64,000 bases of DNA from an uncultured Mycoplasmatota bacterium (GCA_946403755.1 CAMJBC010000002.1:62001-126000), one strand, 5' to 3'. Shown: positions 1 to 10,862, numbered from the stretch's first letter. The notes: a model not told the origin generated them from the letters alone. A program made the numbers and translations.

Positions 1-1543
1 TTGTAGTAACTTTCTTTTCAGTAGCTTTCTTCTTTTCTTCATCATATTTGTTACATGTTGTTTTTTCTAATTTATATCCAGATGGACAACTATAAGTTGT
101 TGTTCCAGATACTGTTCTAGTACATTCTTTACCTTCTAATTTCCATCCTGAATCACATGAGTACTTAATGCTTCCACTAGTTACTTTATAACATTTTAAG
201 TTAGCTCCTGTACCTTCTTTAATTGTTGTTTCAGCAGGACAACTATAAGTTTTAACTTCTTTAGTACATTTTGTACTTGTTCCATCTCCACTCTTAGTAT
301 ATCCAGATGGACAACTTGTTTTATAACACTTTAAGTTAGCTCCTGTACCTTCTTTAATAGATGTTCCAGATGGACAACTATATGTTGTTGTTGACTTAGT
401 ACATTTTGTACTTGTTCCATCTCCACTCTTAGTATATCCAGATGGACAACTTGTTTTATAACATTTTAATGATGCTCCTGATCCTTCTTTAATAGAAGTT
501 CCTGATGGGCAACTATAAACATCTTGAGTTTCTGGACAGCTTCCAGTATATGGTACAGATACTGTTCTACAAGTTTCTACTGGTACAGTGTAATAACATG
601 TACTACATCTTGAGAAAGGCATTCCTGTAGAATCTACACCAGATGTACAGTTACAAGAATAACTACGAGTTTCATTATGAGTAGAACACTGTCTTTCATC
701 TTTATATTTTGTACAATCCTTATAAACTGTTGTTGTAGTATGACTTGTAGGTAATTGTGACTTAATATAAGGTTGACTATCAGTTGATGTACTTGTTTGT
801 GTATTTAATTTTTCTTTATTATAATTAGTACTTTCAGTTTTTGTATCAACGATAGTAGTTAATTGGATTTTCTTACCATCAATTACTGTAGCTTTAGCAG
901 GTATTCTTTCAATCTTAGTTCCTGTTGTTTCTGTAGCAGGTTTAGAATCTACTAATACAGTTTTATAACAATATTTACCTTTTAATTTATATCCACTAGC
1001 ACAACTATAAGTTGAACTTGTTTTCTTTACTAGTTTTTTAAATTGATATTGAGTTATTTTTTCAGTTGTACATTCTTTTTCTTCATCAGGTTCAACATTT
1101 GGATTACAAGATCCATTTGGACAGTAAGTATGACAACCTAACATTTTTAAAGTATAATTTGTTTCTTTAGGACAAACTAAGTTAGTTTTTAGTTCATATC
1201 CTTCTTCTAATTTAGTAATACTTACATAAGATTCTTCAGTATTACATTCTTTTCCATCTTCATCAACGAAAGGTAAAATTAAATTACTATCAATCATTTC
1301 TTTTAATGATAATTTTTTACTTTCACCTATTTCAGATGGCATTCTATCATCAGTGAAATAATTTTCACCAGCTTCTTGCATATATTTAATATTTTCTCTA
1401 AACACATTACTATAGAATGGTTTCATATTTGGTACTTTCTTTTGGAATAACCAAATAAGGATGAAAATAAATAAACCAGCAAATATAATTTTAACAATTA
1501 GATCTAATATACTAAATCCTTTTTTGCTATTATTGCTATACAT
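1..1543 (-). CDS. Surface protein with prepilin-like N-terminus and Cys-rich repeats (C-terminus runs off window)
   Basis: Open minus frame from ATG at 1543..1541 to the window edge. N-term MYSNNSKKGFSILDLIVKIIFAGLFIFILIWLF resembles a class III (prepilin-like) signal with one TM helix; later region has repeated CPSG(Y/T)...C motifs. Confidence 0.7.
   Translation of the reverse strand, partial: MYSNNSKKGFSILDLIVKIIFAGLFIFILIWLFQKKVPNMKPFYSNVFRENIKYMQEAGENYFTDDRMPSEIGESKKLSLKEMIDSNLILPFVDEDGKECNTEESYVSITKLEEGYELKTNLVCPKETNYTLKMLGCHTYCPNGSCNPNVEPDEEKECTTEKITQYQFKKLVKKTSSTYSCASGYKLKGKYCYKTVLVDSKPATETTGTKIERIPAKATVIDGKKIQLTTIVDTKTESTNYNKEKLNTQTSTSTDSQPYIKSQLPTSHTTTTVYKDCTKYKDERQCSTHNETRSYSCNCTSGVDSTGMPFSRCSTCYYTVPVETCRTVSVPYTGSCPETQDVYSCPSGTSIKEGSGASLKCYKTSCPSGYTKSGDGTSTKCTKSTTTYSCPSGTSIKEGTGANLKCYKTSCPSGYTKSGDGTSTKCTKEVKTYSCPAETTIKEGTGANLKCYKVTSGSIKYSCDSGWKLEGKECTRTVSGTTTYSCPSGYKLEKTTCNKYDEEKKKATEKKVTT
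187..515. repeat. 135-bp (45-aa) in-frame tandem repeat, about 2.5 copies, in the Cys-rich protein
   Basis: TATAACA(T/C)TTTAA... starts at 187, 322 and 457 (exact 135-bp period); encodes CPSGTSIKEGTGANLKCYKTSCPSGYTKSGDGTSTKCTK-type units. Confidence 0.85.
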
Positions 1544-1564
1544 ATTTAAAACCCCCTTTATTAA

Positions 1565-3067
1565 TTATTGTTCTGGTGTTAGTCTTGGTACAAAACCACT
1601 TGGCTCTTTATCAAATTTATCTTCGAAATAAATTTCATATCTATCAGCAAAATCTCTATATAATGAATGTCCTCTATGTGCTTCAATGTATTGAGCTAAA
1701 GTTCCAGCTCTAGCAGCAACATGATCAGGAATTACTCCATTTACTAACATATCGAATAGTTCTGATAATGACATTTTATCAACTTCTTCTGTATTGTTGT
1801 TGTAACAATAATCGAAACAAATATCTATATTATATTTTTGAGAATATTCAAAGATTGTTGAAATATATTGAGCATACCATCCGATAAGTGCTGAATATCC
1901 ATGTGATGCATCAGTATGATACATATTAACATATTGACCATCGAAATCTATATATACACACATATTTAACATTGCAGTTCCAAAATCTTCTGCAGCTGCT
2001 CTAAATTCATCCTGATTTCCACTTCTAATTGCATTTACAACTCTTAGCATGATTGAATCCATTTTTAATGCAGCTTCTTGAGCTAAAGAACCATCTTCAA
2101 ATAATGGAGCCATTGGAACAAATTGTATTTGATCTCCCATTTGTTGGAAAGAAGCAAAGTTCCAAATTGAACACAATGTATTTCCAACATCTTGTCTATA
2201 AGTCTTATTATAATCTATAGTTCCATCTTCTCTACGAACAAATTCTCCATTAATCATTGTAAGAACTCTTCCTAATTTTTCTGCATTAACTTCTTTAAAA
2301 GTTATACCATTATAGCAAAGATTTTCTAAATAAGTATCATAATACCATTGAGCTCTAGCTTCAACTTGATCTTGATTATATGCATCTGTGAATTGACCAT
2401 AAGTTTCAAATGGTAATTCTTCTACTACTTCTTCAATAGCAGCTTCAACTTCATCAGTTGGAACTGGTGTTGGTGCAACAGTTGCTAATGGTGTAGGTTC
2501 AGCTGTTGGTGCAGCAGTTGGAACTGGAGTTGGTACAGCTGTTGGAACTGGTGTTTCAATAATTAAGCCATCAACTGGAGTTGGTACAGGTGTTTGTGCA
2601 GTTTCTTCAATATGAGTTCTAGTTAATAAAGATTCTTTATTATTAGAACATCCTCTAAGACCAAATCCTGCTCCAAGACCTATAGCTGCTGCTAATATTA
2701 TAGCAATTGCTCCTTTTCCATTTTTCTTCTTAGGTTCTCTAACAGTAACAACTTCTACTTTTTGTTCCTTAACATCATATTTTTTCATTAATTCACTTTG
2801 TAAAAGTAATAATGCAGAATAGTCATCAATATTTTCAGTTTCTACATATTTTTTATATGCAGCAACATAACTATCCCTTTCTTCTCTCATTAGTTTAATT
2901 TCTTCAACTAATTTTGTTTGTTCAGCTATTAATTCATCTTTTTCTTCTTTACTTAATTTAGCTTTATGTTTTTCATAAAATTCTCTGTTTTTTTCAGATT
3001 GTTTTTCAGCTTCATCAAGTCTTCTTTGAATTTTAGCCACTAACTCTTTATTTAATTCTAAATTCAT
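1565..3067 (-). CDS. Single-pass membrane protein: N-terminal coiled coil, TM helix, Pro/Thr/Val-rich linker, unknown extracytoplasmic domain
   Basis: 500-aa ORF; TM AIAIILAAAIGLGAGFGLRGC; linker PVPTAVPTPVPTAAPTAEPTPLATVAPTPVPT. Confidence 0.75.
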   Translation of the reverse strand: MNLELNKELVAKIQRRLDEAEKQSEKNREFYEKHKAKLSKEEKDELIAEQTKLVEEIKLMREERDSYVAAYKKYVETENIDDYSALLLLQSELMKKYDVKEQKVEVVTVREPKKKNGKGAIAIILAAAIGLGAGFGLRGCSNNKESLLTRTHIEETAQTPVPTPVDGLIIETPVPTAVPTPVPTAAPTAEPTPLATVAPTPVPTDEVEAAIEEVVEELPFETYGQFTDAYNQDQVEARAQWYYDTYLENLCYNGITFKEVNAEKLGRVLTMINGEFVRREDGTIDYNKTYRQDVGNTLCSIWNFASFQQMGDQIQFVPMAPLFEDGSLAQEAALKMDSIMLRVVNAIRSGNQDEFRAAAEDFGTAMLNMCVYIDFDGQYVNMYHTDASHGYSALIGWYAQYISTIFEYSQKYNIDICFDYCYNNNTEEVDKMSLSELFDMLVNGVIPDHVAARAGTLAQYIEAHRGHSLYRDFADRYEIYFEDKFDKEPSGFVPRLTPEQ

Positions 3068-3266
3068 ACATTTTACCCCCTTCGTAAATGTGCCTTATAT
3101 AATAGCACTAAATCTAGAACTTGTCAAATACTATCGTATATGACCAAAGTGCATGGATTATAATATCAAACCATTTATAATATTTCAATACTATTTTTAT
3201 CCTCTACCCCTTCTTAAAATTCGCCCATATTATACCATAAAAAAAAGGAAAAGTCAAGTTTTTCCT

Positions 3267-3692
3267 TTATTTATCGCGTTTTTTGTTTTTTATTAACAAT
3301 TTATCAAGTTTAAATTCTAACAAAATAAATATTAAAATTATAAAATCTATTATCGGTTTTAATATATTTTTTATAACAAAGATCTTCTTAATATATAAAT
3401 TTGATGCATCTACATATCCTATATTCTTTAAAATAATTATTTGAAGAATAAAGCTTGTAAATATGATAAGTAAGAAAGTTATTATTAATTTGCTCAATCT
3501 TGCTGATGAAAAGTATTTGTTATAGTTGTATGATATTGGTACTAGCAAAAAAATAATAAACAAATTGATAATTATGTATATTAGGCCAAACAAATTATTT
3601 TTTGCAAACAAATATAATATTACTTCTAATATAGATAATAATATATATATACATGTAATGAAATTAATTGTAATCTTTTTATATTTATACAT
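3267..3692 (-). CDS. Small multi-pass membrane protein, unknown
   Basis: 141-aa highly hydrophobic ORF. Confidence 0.55.
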   Translation of the reverse strand: MYKYKKITINFITCIYILLSILEVILYLFAKNNLFGLIYIIINLFIIFLLVPISYNYNKYFSSARLSKLIITFLLIIFTSFILQIIILKNIGYVDASNLYIKKIFVIKNILKPIIDFIILIFILLEFKLDKLLIKNKKRDK

Positions 3693-3773
3693 ATATACTC
3701 CTTAATTAAATTATAACATAATTACTTGTTTTATTAAAATATATTTGATATTATTAAGAAGTGTGAGGCAAAT

Positions 3774-5522
3774 ATGGATGAAGGCTTAGATTTTAATGAT
3801 GCTATTATACAAGGTGTTTTCAATCAAGAAATCATTAACAATCTTTTAGCGTCCTATAATTGTACTGAAAAGCAATTAATTAAAAAGGCCTTTAAATATC
3901 TTAATTATTACATAGGTTTAAGTAATTTAGAAAACAAATATAATGATATTATGTCTAATATAGTAGATTTAATATCATTTTTATGTGATAAAAATCAATT
4001 TAAAAAAGAAGAAATATTAGCAAATAGAGAAAGAATTAAAAAATCTAGAGAATCTCTATTAGCATTATCTAATAAATATGATGATCCAAATTTATTGGAC
4101 ACAGCTAATAAATTAGATGAAGTTGTAGTTGCTAAAACCATTGAAGCTAAAGATGTGGTTACTCTTATTAAAATGCTTATTGATAAAAAGGAAGATGTTA
4201 ATGTTATTAAAAAGTTAATTGCTAATAATAAAGCAGCTATACTAAGTAATAATAATGAACTATTTGATATAGTATTTAATTTAGCTGTAGAAGCTATTAA
4301 GAATGAAGAAAGAGAAATATATTACTATATAACACTTTTAAAAATATTTTATACATCTAAATTAGATAGAAAAAAATATGTAGAAGAATTAAATAAAAAT
4401 TTTAATGAAAGTAATCCTCTAGCAACAGAGATCTATAATATTATATTTGGTGTTAGAAGGTCATTATCACCTGATCAAATATTGGATAAATATGAGGTAT
4501 GGAATGATTTACCTAGTGCTAAAATATATGTTCCTAAAAGTAGTTTTACTGACGATGATACTTTAATAACTATAGATAGTAGCTCAACATATATTAGAGA
4601 TGACGCTTTAAGTGTAAGAAGAGATGGTAATTTATATATAGCTGGTGTTCATATAATAGATTTTCCTTCTATTATTAAACCAGGTACTCCTTTAGATTTA
4701 TTTGCTCTTAATAATTTTGAATGTAAATTCTTATCTGGGGGTGCAAGAACCAATTTATATCATAGGGATGTTGAATCACAATTATCACTAAATGAAGGTG
4801 AATATAGAGCAGTACTATCATTATATGTAGTTTTAAATGAATATGGTGAAGTACAAGATTATTATTTTCTACCACAAAATGTAAGAATAGCTAGAAATTT
4901 AACATATTCACAATGCGATGATATGATAGACCATAAAGGTAGATATGAAGAAGGACCTATCTTATATGATATGTATAAATTAGCTAAAGCTCTAGAAAGT
5001 AAAAACTCAGATAGATTAAAATATTGGAATATTAAAAATCTATCAAGTAATGAATTACTTAGAGATACTAAAAGTGATGCTATTGTTCGTGAAAATATGA
5101 TTCTATATGGAACTACTATGGCTTCTGAAGCTAAAGAAAAAGGTATTCCTTTTGTATATAGAATACAAGATCAAGAATATATAAGTTATTTAATAGATCA
5201 AGCTGGTATTAGCGTTGATGATTCAACTAAAAAAATAATTAGTGATATATATTTGCAAAGTCAGTATTCATCTACTCCTAGAAGACACACTGGTTTAAAT
5301 ACTCCAGTATACTGCCAGGCAACATCTCCTGGAAGAAGATATCCTGATTCCTATGATCAAAGATTATTTCATCACTTTATTTTAAATGATATACATTTTA
5401 ACTTTACACCAGAACGACATGAATTATTAGTTCATTATTTCAATCAAAGAGCTGGAGAACTAGCACTTATGAGCTCTGAATATAATAGAGAGATGAAACT
5501 AGTTAGGAAAAAAGTATCTTAA
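3774..5522 (+). CDS. RNB-domain (RNase II/R-like) protein without recognisable cold-shock or S1 domains
   Basis: TIDSSSTYIRDDAL and TSPGRRYPDSYDQRLFHHF match the RNB catalytic and RRYPD motifs; LSLNEGEYRAVLSLYV also matches. Confidence 0.75.
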   Translation: MDEGLDFNDAIIQGVFNQEIINNLLASYNCTEKQLIKKAFKYLNYYIGLSNLENKYNDIMSNIVDLISFLCDKNQFKKEEILANRERIKKSRESLLALSNKYDDPNLLDTANKLDEVVVAKTIEAKDVVTLIKMLIDKKEDVNVIKKLIANNKAAILSNNNELFDIVFNLAVEAIKNEEREIYYYITLLKIFYTSKLDRKKYVEELNKNFNESNPLATEIYNIIFGVRRSLSPDQILDKYEVWNDLPSAKIYVPKSSFTDDDTLITIDSSSTYIRDDALSVRRDGNLYIAGVHIIDFPSIIKPGTPLDLFALNNFECKFLSGGARTNLYHRDVESQLSLNEGEYRAVLSLYVVLNEYGEVQDYYFLPQNVRIARNLTYSQCDDMIDHKGRYEEGPILYDMYKLAKALESKNSDRLKYWNIKNLSSNELLRDTKSDAIVRENMILYGTTMASEAKEKGIPFVYRIQDQEYISYLIDQAGISVDDSTKKIISDIYLQSQYSSTPRRHTGLNTPVYCQATSPGRRYPDSYDQRLFHHFILNDIHFNFTPERHELLVHYFNQRAGELALMSSEYNREMKLVRKKVS

Positions 5523-5551
5523 TATGATATAATTCTAATAGAGGTAATAAT

Positions 5552-6040
5552 ATGAAAAGAATAGACAAAAATAACTACTATTTAGATCTTGCTGAATCAG
5601 CACTTGAAAGATCAACTTGCTTAAGACGTAAATGGGGAGCAGTAATTGTAAAAGATGATGAAATAGTTTCAACTGGTTATAATGGTGCTCCAAGAGGAAG
5701 AAAAAATTGTACAGATGTTGGAACTTGTATAAGAGAAGAATTAAATATTCCTAGAGGTGAAAGATATGAATTATGTAGAAGTGTTCATGCAGAACAAAAT
5801 GCTATTATATCTGCTGCTAGAAAAGATATGTTAGGGGCTACTCTCTATATAACAGGTATTGATGCTAAAACAGGCAAATATGTAGAAAATGGTATGCCAT
5901 GTGCTATGTGTAAAAGATTTATCATAAATGCAGGTATTTCTAAAATAGTACAAAGAGATACTAAAACAAAATATAGAGAAATTGATGTTCAATCTTTCAT
6001 AGATAATGATGAATCATTAAATGGAACTAAAGGATATTAA
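5552..6040 (+). CDS. comEB: dCMP deaminase family (ComEB-like)
   Basis: HAEQNAI and PCAMC zinc-deaminase motifs; CLRRKWGAVIVKDD. Confidence 0.85.
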   Translation: MKRIDKNNYYLDLAESALERSTCLRRKWGAVIVKDDEIVSTGYNGAPRGRKNCTDVGTCIREELNIPRGERYELCRSVHAEQNAIISAARKDMLGATLYITGIDAKTGKYVENGMPCAMCKRFIINAGISKIVQRDTKTKYREIDVQSFIDNDESLNGTKGY

Positions 6041-6067
6041 AAAAACACTAGATAACTAGTGTTTTTT
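6041..6067. terminator. Bidirectional intrinsic terminator between convergent genes
   Basis: A-run, ACACTAG-ATAA-CTAGTGT, T-run. Confidence 0.8.
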
Positions 6068-7071
6068 TATTGTAATCTTACGCTGCTTTGAGCATTTGTT
6101 GATAATGGCGCAAATTTTTTATTTTTATATAATACATATGCAGCAGCACCTATCATAGCTGCATTATCTGTACAATATCTTTTTTCAGGCATATGCATTT
6201 CTACTCCTATACTTTCACACATTTCTTTTAATGCTTCTCTTATATGTGAATTAGCAGCAACTCCACCGCTTATTAAAAATGTTTTTAATTTGTATTTAAG
6301 TAATGCTTTTTTAGTTTTATCTACTAAATGATTAGTTACACAATCTTGAAAAGATCTGGCTAAATCATTTTTATTTATTTCTTCTCCTCTTTGATGAGCA
6401 TTGTGAACTATATTATTGCAATGACTTTTTATACCACTAAAACTAAAGTTAAATGAATCATCATTTAATATTTGAGGCATTTTATATGTAGGTTGTCCTT
6501 CTAAAGCATATTTTTCAACATTAGGACCACCTGGATAAGGTAAATCTAGTATTCTAGCTACTTTATCATATGCTTCTCCAATAGCGTCATCTAAAGTTTG
6601 TCCTAAATATTCAAATGAGTTTTCATCTTTCATAAGAATTAAATCAGTATGTCCACCACTTACTATAAGAGATAATAATGGGTATTCTAAATGATTTCCT
6701 ATCATATTAGCATATATATGTCCCATCATATGATTTGTTGCTATAAATGGCTTATTATAGATAAAAGCAAGTGCTTTAGTTGCTTCTACACCTACTAATA
6801 AACTGCCAAGTAATCCAGGAGCATATGTACATGCAAAAGCATCTATATCTTCTAGTTTCATATTAGCTTTTTCTAAACATTGATCAATGACCATTGTAAT
6901 ATTTTCCAAATGAAGTCTACTTGCTACTTCAGGAACTACACCACCATATTTAGTATGTACATCTATTTGTGAATTAATAATAGTGGATACATCTTCAAAA
7001 CCATTTTTAATTATACTTACACTTGTTTCATCACAAGATGATTCCACTGCTAAAATATATACATCTTTCAT
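6067..7071 (-). CDS. tsaD: tRNA N6-adenosine threonylcarbamoyltransferase TsaD
   Basis: MKDVYILAVESSCDETSVSI..., HMMGHIYAN, SGGHTDLILM. Confidence 0.95.
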   Translation of the reverse strand: MKDVYILAVESSCDETSVSIIKNGFEDVSTIINSQIDVHTKYGGVVPEVASRLHLENITMVIDQCLEKANMKLEDIDAFACTYAPGLLGSLLVGVEATKALAFIYNKPFIATNHMMGHIYANMIGNHLEYPLLSLIVSGGHTDLILMKDENSFEYLGQTLDDAIGEAYDKVARILDLPYPGGPNVEKYALEGQPTYKMPQILNDDSFNFSFSGIKSHCNNIVHNAHQRGEEINKNDLARSFQDCVTNHLVDKTKKALLKYKLKTFLISGGVAANSHIREALKEMCESIGVEMHMPEKRYCTDNAAMIGAAAYVLYKNKKFAPLSTNAQSSVRLQ

Positions 7072-7403
7072 TATTTCACCTTCTCCATAATAATAGCTGT
7101 ATCTTCACCATAATATCTATCTCTTAAACTAATTTCTTTAAAACCTAATTTTGAATATAATCTTATAGCTTCATTATTATTTTCATTAACTTCAAGCATT
7201 ATTCTATTATAATCTTCTTTTTCAATCATTTCATTCATTAAAGATGTTGCTATACCTTTTCTTCTAGAATCTTCGCTAACAAAAAGATTCATTATATCTA
7301 TAACACCATCTACTAATCTTATTTCTAAATATCCAAGAACAGTTTCTCCATCCATATAGTTATATACACTATCTGTTTCACTAATTATTTCTTTTTGTAT
7401 CAT
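7071..7403 (-). CDS. rimI: GNAT acetyltransferase (RimI-like)
   Basis: SRRKGIATSLMNEMI motif; located between tsaB and tsaD. Confidence 0.85.
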   Translation of the reverse strand: MIQKEIISETDSVYNYMDGETVLGYLEIRLVDGVIDIMNLFVSEDSRRKGIATSLMNEMIEKEDYNRIMLEVNENNNEAIRLYSKLGFKEISLRDRYYGEDTAIIMEKVK

Positions 7404-7945
7404 TTTTCCACCTCAATTTTCTTAATATAATTTGCTTTAACAAAATGAGGATTTTCACTTTTCATATTAGAACAATAGTCTATAATTTTTTCTACATCTA
7501 ATTTTTCTTCTACTTGTGGATAATCTTCATTATCTTCTTCACTGTAATATTCTGGTACTAAAACATTATTATTTTCATCAAAAACACTAATATAAAAACC
7601 TTTATTATCTTCTATAACAGCTTTTCTTTTTTCATTAGTATTATTACTTACTAAATATGCAGTTAAACTAGATATAGTATTAATATCAATCTTTAATGCA
7701 TAAGCCATAGTTTTAGCTATAGAAAGACCTATTCTAATACCAGTAAAACTTCCTGGTCCATTAACCACTATGATTTTATTTAAATCTTTAACATCCAATT
7801 TATTTTCTTTAAATATTTCTTCAATCATAGGCATAGTAAAAACTGAATGACTATATTCACTCTCTTTAGTTTTTATATATAATTTATCTTTATTTTTTAA
7901 TGCTATTGTTATTAATTCTGCATGAGTATCAATAAATAAAATCAT
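7400..7945 (-). CDS. tsaB: TsaB, tRNA t6A biosynthesis
   Basis: NGPGSFTGIRIGLSIAK motif, synteny with tsaD. Confidence 0.9.
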   Translation of the reverse strand: MILFIDTHAELITIALKNKDKLYIKTKESEYSHSVFTMPMIEEIFKENKLDVKDLNKIIVVNGPGSFTGIRIGLSIAKTMAYALKIDINTISSLTAYLVSNNTNEKRKAVIEDNKGFYISVFDENNNVLVPEYYSEEDNEDYPQVEEKLDVEKIIDYCSNMKSENPHFVKANYIKKIEVEK

Positions 7946-7967
7946 ATTATCCCTCTTTTCTATGAAT

Positions 7968-8879
7968 TTAATTCCATAATTTACTTGGGTACTTCTTATC
8001 TTCTATCAAACTATTAATGTAGAATACTACCATATCTTTATCTTCTTTATATGTTACTCCTACCCATTTAGCAGTAGTATCTAATACTTTAACTTTGCAT
8101 ATATTTTCTTTAATTCCATCACTAATAACAGTTGGTATTAAAAACTCTGATTTTGTTAAATCTGAATTTTCTAAAAAATCTACTAACTTTTCTTCAATAT
8201 AATTAAAGAATTCAGGATAAAAACATATCATATTCATAGATACTTTCTTTTCTTTTTCTATTTCAGATAATTTTCCTGTAACTAAGGATTTAGTTTTAAT
8301 TATTTCTTTATCTACCCATATTTCACTTTCATCTAATTCACTTAGATATCCATTTTTAATATGACAAACTCCTCTTTTAACAGTACCATTTTCAGTTAAA
8401 GTATTTATTACACTATAACCTACTAAACCTATTTCATTTTTATCATTACTATCTATAAAATCAGCACCAGCTGCATATGCATCATAACCATAAAAATCAT
8501 CAGCATTAATAATCATAAATGGTTCCTTTATTGCATCTTTAGCACATAAAATAGCATGAGCAGTTCCAAGTGGTTTAACTCTTTCTTCAGGTATTTTATA
8601 TTTACTAGGAATGTTATCAGTTTTTTGAAAAACATATTCTATTTTAACATTTTTTTTCTTAGCATATTTTTCTATTCTTGAACCAATAGTTTCTTTAAAT
8701 ATATCTTGATGTTCTTCTTTAATAATAAAAACTATTTTATTAAATCCACATCTAATAGCATCATAAATAGAATAATCTATTATGAATTCTCCATTTGGTC
8801 CAACTGGCTCTAATTGCTTTAATCCTCCAAATCTACTACCCATTCCAGCAGCCAGTATTAATAATGTTTTATCTTTCAT
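7968..8879 (-). CDS. NTP-transferase family nucleotidyltransferase
   Basis: LLILAAGMGSRFGGLKQLEPVGPNGEFIIDYSIYDA. Confidence 0.85.
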   Translation of the reverse strand: MKDKTLLILAAGMGSRFGGLKQLEPVGPNGEFIIDYSIYDAIRCGFNKIVFIIKEEHQDIFKETIGSRIEKYAKKKNVKIEYVFQKTDNIPSKYKIPEERVKPLGTAHAILCAKDAIKEPFMIINADDFYGYDAYAAGADFIDSNDKNEIGLVGYSVINTLTENGTVKRGVCHIKNGYLSELDESEIWVDKEIIKTKSLVTGKLSEIEKEKKVSMNMICFYPEFFNYIEEKLVDFLENSDLTKSEFLIPTVISDGIKENICKVKVLDTTAKWVGVTYKEDKDMVVFYINSLIEDKKYPSKLWN

Positions 8880-8898
8880 AAATTCTCCTTTATTAAAA

Positions 8899-8924
8899 AG
8901 AGATTACTAAAAAAAGTAATCTCT
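8899..8924 (-). terminator. Intrinsic terminator between ftsH and the nucleotidyltransferase gene
   Basis: AGAGATTACT hairpin pairing with AGTAATCTCT, U-run on minus strand. Confidence 0.75.
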
Positions 8925-8930
8925 AATTTT

Positions 8931-10862
8931 TTATTTTTCTTGTTTTTTACTTTTTTTATTATCCTTTTCTTCAGATTTAGTATCTTCTTCTTTTCTCTCT
9001 TTTTCATCATGAACAATTTTATAATCACTGTTTTGTTCAACTAAAGTTTCTATTTCTTCTTTAGTAAGAGTTTCTTTTTCAATTAATGTTTGAGCTAAAA
9101 TATCAATAAGTTTCTTTTCTTTACCTACTATTCTTTTAGCTTCAGAATAACATCCTTCAATTATTTTCTTAACTTCTTGATCAATTTGTAATGCAACTTG
9201 ATCTGAGAAATCTTTAGTTTTATTATAATCTCTACCTAAGAAAACACTTTCACTTCTATGTTCAAATTGCATAGGTCCTAGAGAACTCATACCATATTCT
9301 GTAACCATGCTTCTAGCAATCTTAGTAGCACGTTTTAAATCATCACTAGCACCTGTTGAAATTTCATGCATATATGTTTCTTCACTTGCTCTACCTGATA
9401 GTAATGTAATAATTTGTTCTTCTAATTCTTTCTTAGTATAAACTAAAGTTCTTTCTTCTTTTGGAAGCATTTGAGTATAACCACCAGCCATACCACGTGG
9501 AATAATTGTAATCTTATGTACTTCTTCACCATTTGGAAGAACTATTCCTGATACAGCATGTCCTGCTTCATGATAAGCAACTATTTTCTTTTCATATTCT
9601 GTTACTTTTCTACTTGTTTTAGCAGGTCCCATTAATACTCTATCACTTGCTTCATCAATTTCATCCATTGTAATTGATTCTTTATCTCTTCTAACAGCAA
9701 GTAATGCTGCTTCATTAAGTAAGTTTTCTAAATCTGCTCCTGAATAACCTGGAGTTCTTTCAGCTATATTTTTTAAATTAACTGTTGGTGCTAAAATTTT
9801 ATTTTTAGCATGAACACCTAGTATTTCTTCTCTTTCTTTAACATCTGGTCTATTAACTGTAACTTGTCTATCAAATCTTCCTGGTCTTAATAATGCAGGA
9901 TCTAATACATCTGGTCTATTAGTAGCAGCAAGTATTATGATTCCTTCATTTTCACCAAAACCATCCATTTCAGATAATAATTGGTTTAAAGTTTGTTCTC
10001 TTTCATCATGTCCACCACCAAGTCCAGTTCCTCTTTCACGACCAACTGCGTCTATTTCATCTATAAATATTAAGCATGGTGCTGTTTGTTTTGCTTGTTT
10101 GAACATATCTCTTACACGAGATGCTCCAACACCTACAAATAATTCTACAAAATCAGATCCACTTATATAGAAGAATGGAACTCTTGCTTCACCTGCAACA
10201 GCTCTAGCAAGTAAAGTTTTACCTGTTCCTGGAGGACCTACTAATAATACACCTTTTGGTATTCTAGCACCCATTTTAGTAAATTTCTTAGGATTTTTTA
10301 AGAAATCTATTAATTCTTGAACTTCTTCTTTTTCTTCCTTTAATCCAGCTACATCTTTAAATGTTTTTCTACCATTTTCTTCTGCTAATTTAGCTTTACT
10401 TTTACCAAAATCAAATGTTCCTTTGTTACCATTTCCTAATTTAACTAACATCATGTATGCTATTAGTCCAAATAATAATATTGGTACAAAATTAATTAGT
10501 ATAGTAATCCATGCACTATTTTCTGGATTAGTATTAGTTTCAACTTTTAATCCTTTAGATTCGGCTATTTCATATAATGAGGAAATAACTGTATCAGTAT
10601 AAGGAACAGTTACACTAAATGATTCATTACTTTTATAGTTTTTTAATTTACCAGTAATAATGTATACACCTGATCCACTCTTAGGAGTTACAGCAAGTTC
10701 TGTAACTTGTTCTTTATTAAGTGATTCAGTTAATTCTGTATAACTTAATTGATTTACTTTTGTTCCTAAAGTATTAAGAAATAAATATGACCCAACTATT
10801 ACCATTAATAGTAATAAATAAGGCATAAAATTAATTGTTTTTTTAGTTCTTTTAATATTCAT
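8931..10862 (-). CDS. ftsH: ATP-dependent zinc metalloprotease FtsH
   Basis: [24 protein letters not shown], two N-terminal TMs. Confidence 0.97.
   Translation of the reverse strand: MNIKRTKKTINFMPYLLLLMVIVGSYLFLNTLGTKVNQLSYTELTESLNKEQVTELAVTPKSGSGVYIITGKLKNYKSNESFSVTVPYTDTVISSLYEIAESKGLKVETNTNPENSAWITILINFVPILLFGLIAYMMLVKLGNGNKGTFDFGKSKAKLAEENGRKTFKDVAGLKEEKEEVQELIDFLKNPKKFTKMGARIPKGVLLVGPPGTGKTLLARAVAGEARVPFFYISGSDFVELFVGVGASRVRDMFKQAKQTAPCLIFIDEIDAVGRERGTGLGGGHDEREQTLNQLLSEMDGFGENEGIIILAATNRPDVLDPALLRPGRFDRQVTVNRPDVKEREEILGVHAKNKILAPTVNLKNIAERTPGYSGADLENLLNEAALLAVRRDKESITMDEIDEASDRVLMGPAKTSRKVTEYEKKIVAYHEAGHAVSGIVLPNGEEVHKITIIPRGMAGGYTQMLPKEERTLVYTKKELEEQIITLLSGRASEETYMHEISTGASDDLKRATKIARSMVTEYGMSSLGPMQFEHRSESVFLGRDYNKTKDFSDQVALQIDQEVKKIIEGCYSEAKRIVGKEKKLIDILAQTLIEKETLTKEEIETLVEQNSDYKIVHDEKERKEEDTKSEEKDNKKSKKQEK

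Noticed and set aside
9491-9507. CCACGTGG core inside ftsH (ATACCACGTGGAATA)
   Set aside because: Lacks the TGTT/AACA arms of parS and lies in conserved coding sequence; chance core.
9937-10170. ORF-track plus-strand ORF antisense to ftsH
   Set aside because: Lies within highly conserved ftsH coding sequence; low-complexity Pro/Ser translation typical of an antisense frame. Same judgement for other antisense ORFs (10925, 16308, 20401, 21230, 23096, 24240, 24311, 26033, 28479, 28866, 29980, 32792, and minus ORFs at 35998, 39206, 43117, 46308, 47004, 55085, 60190, and plus 56951, 60922, 62386).
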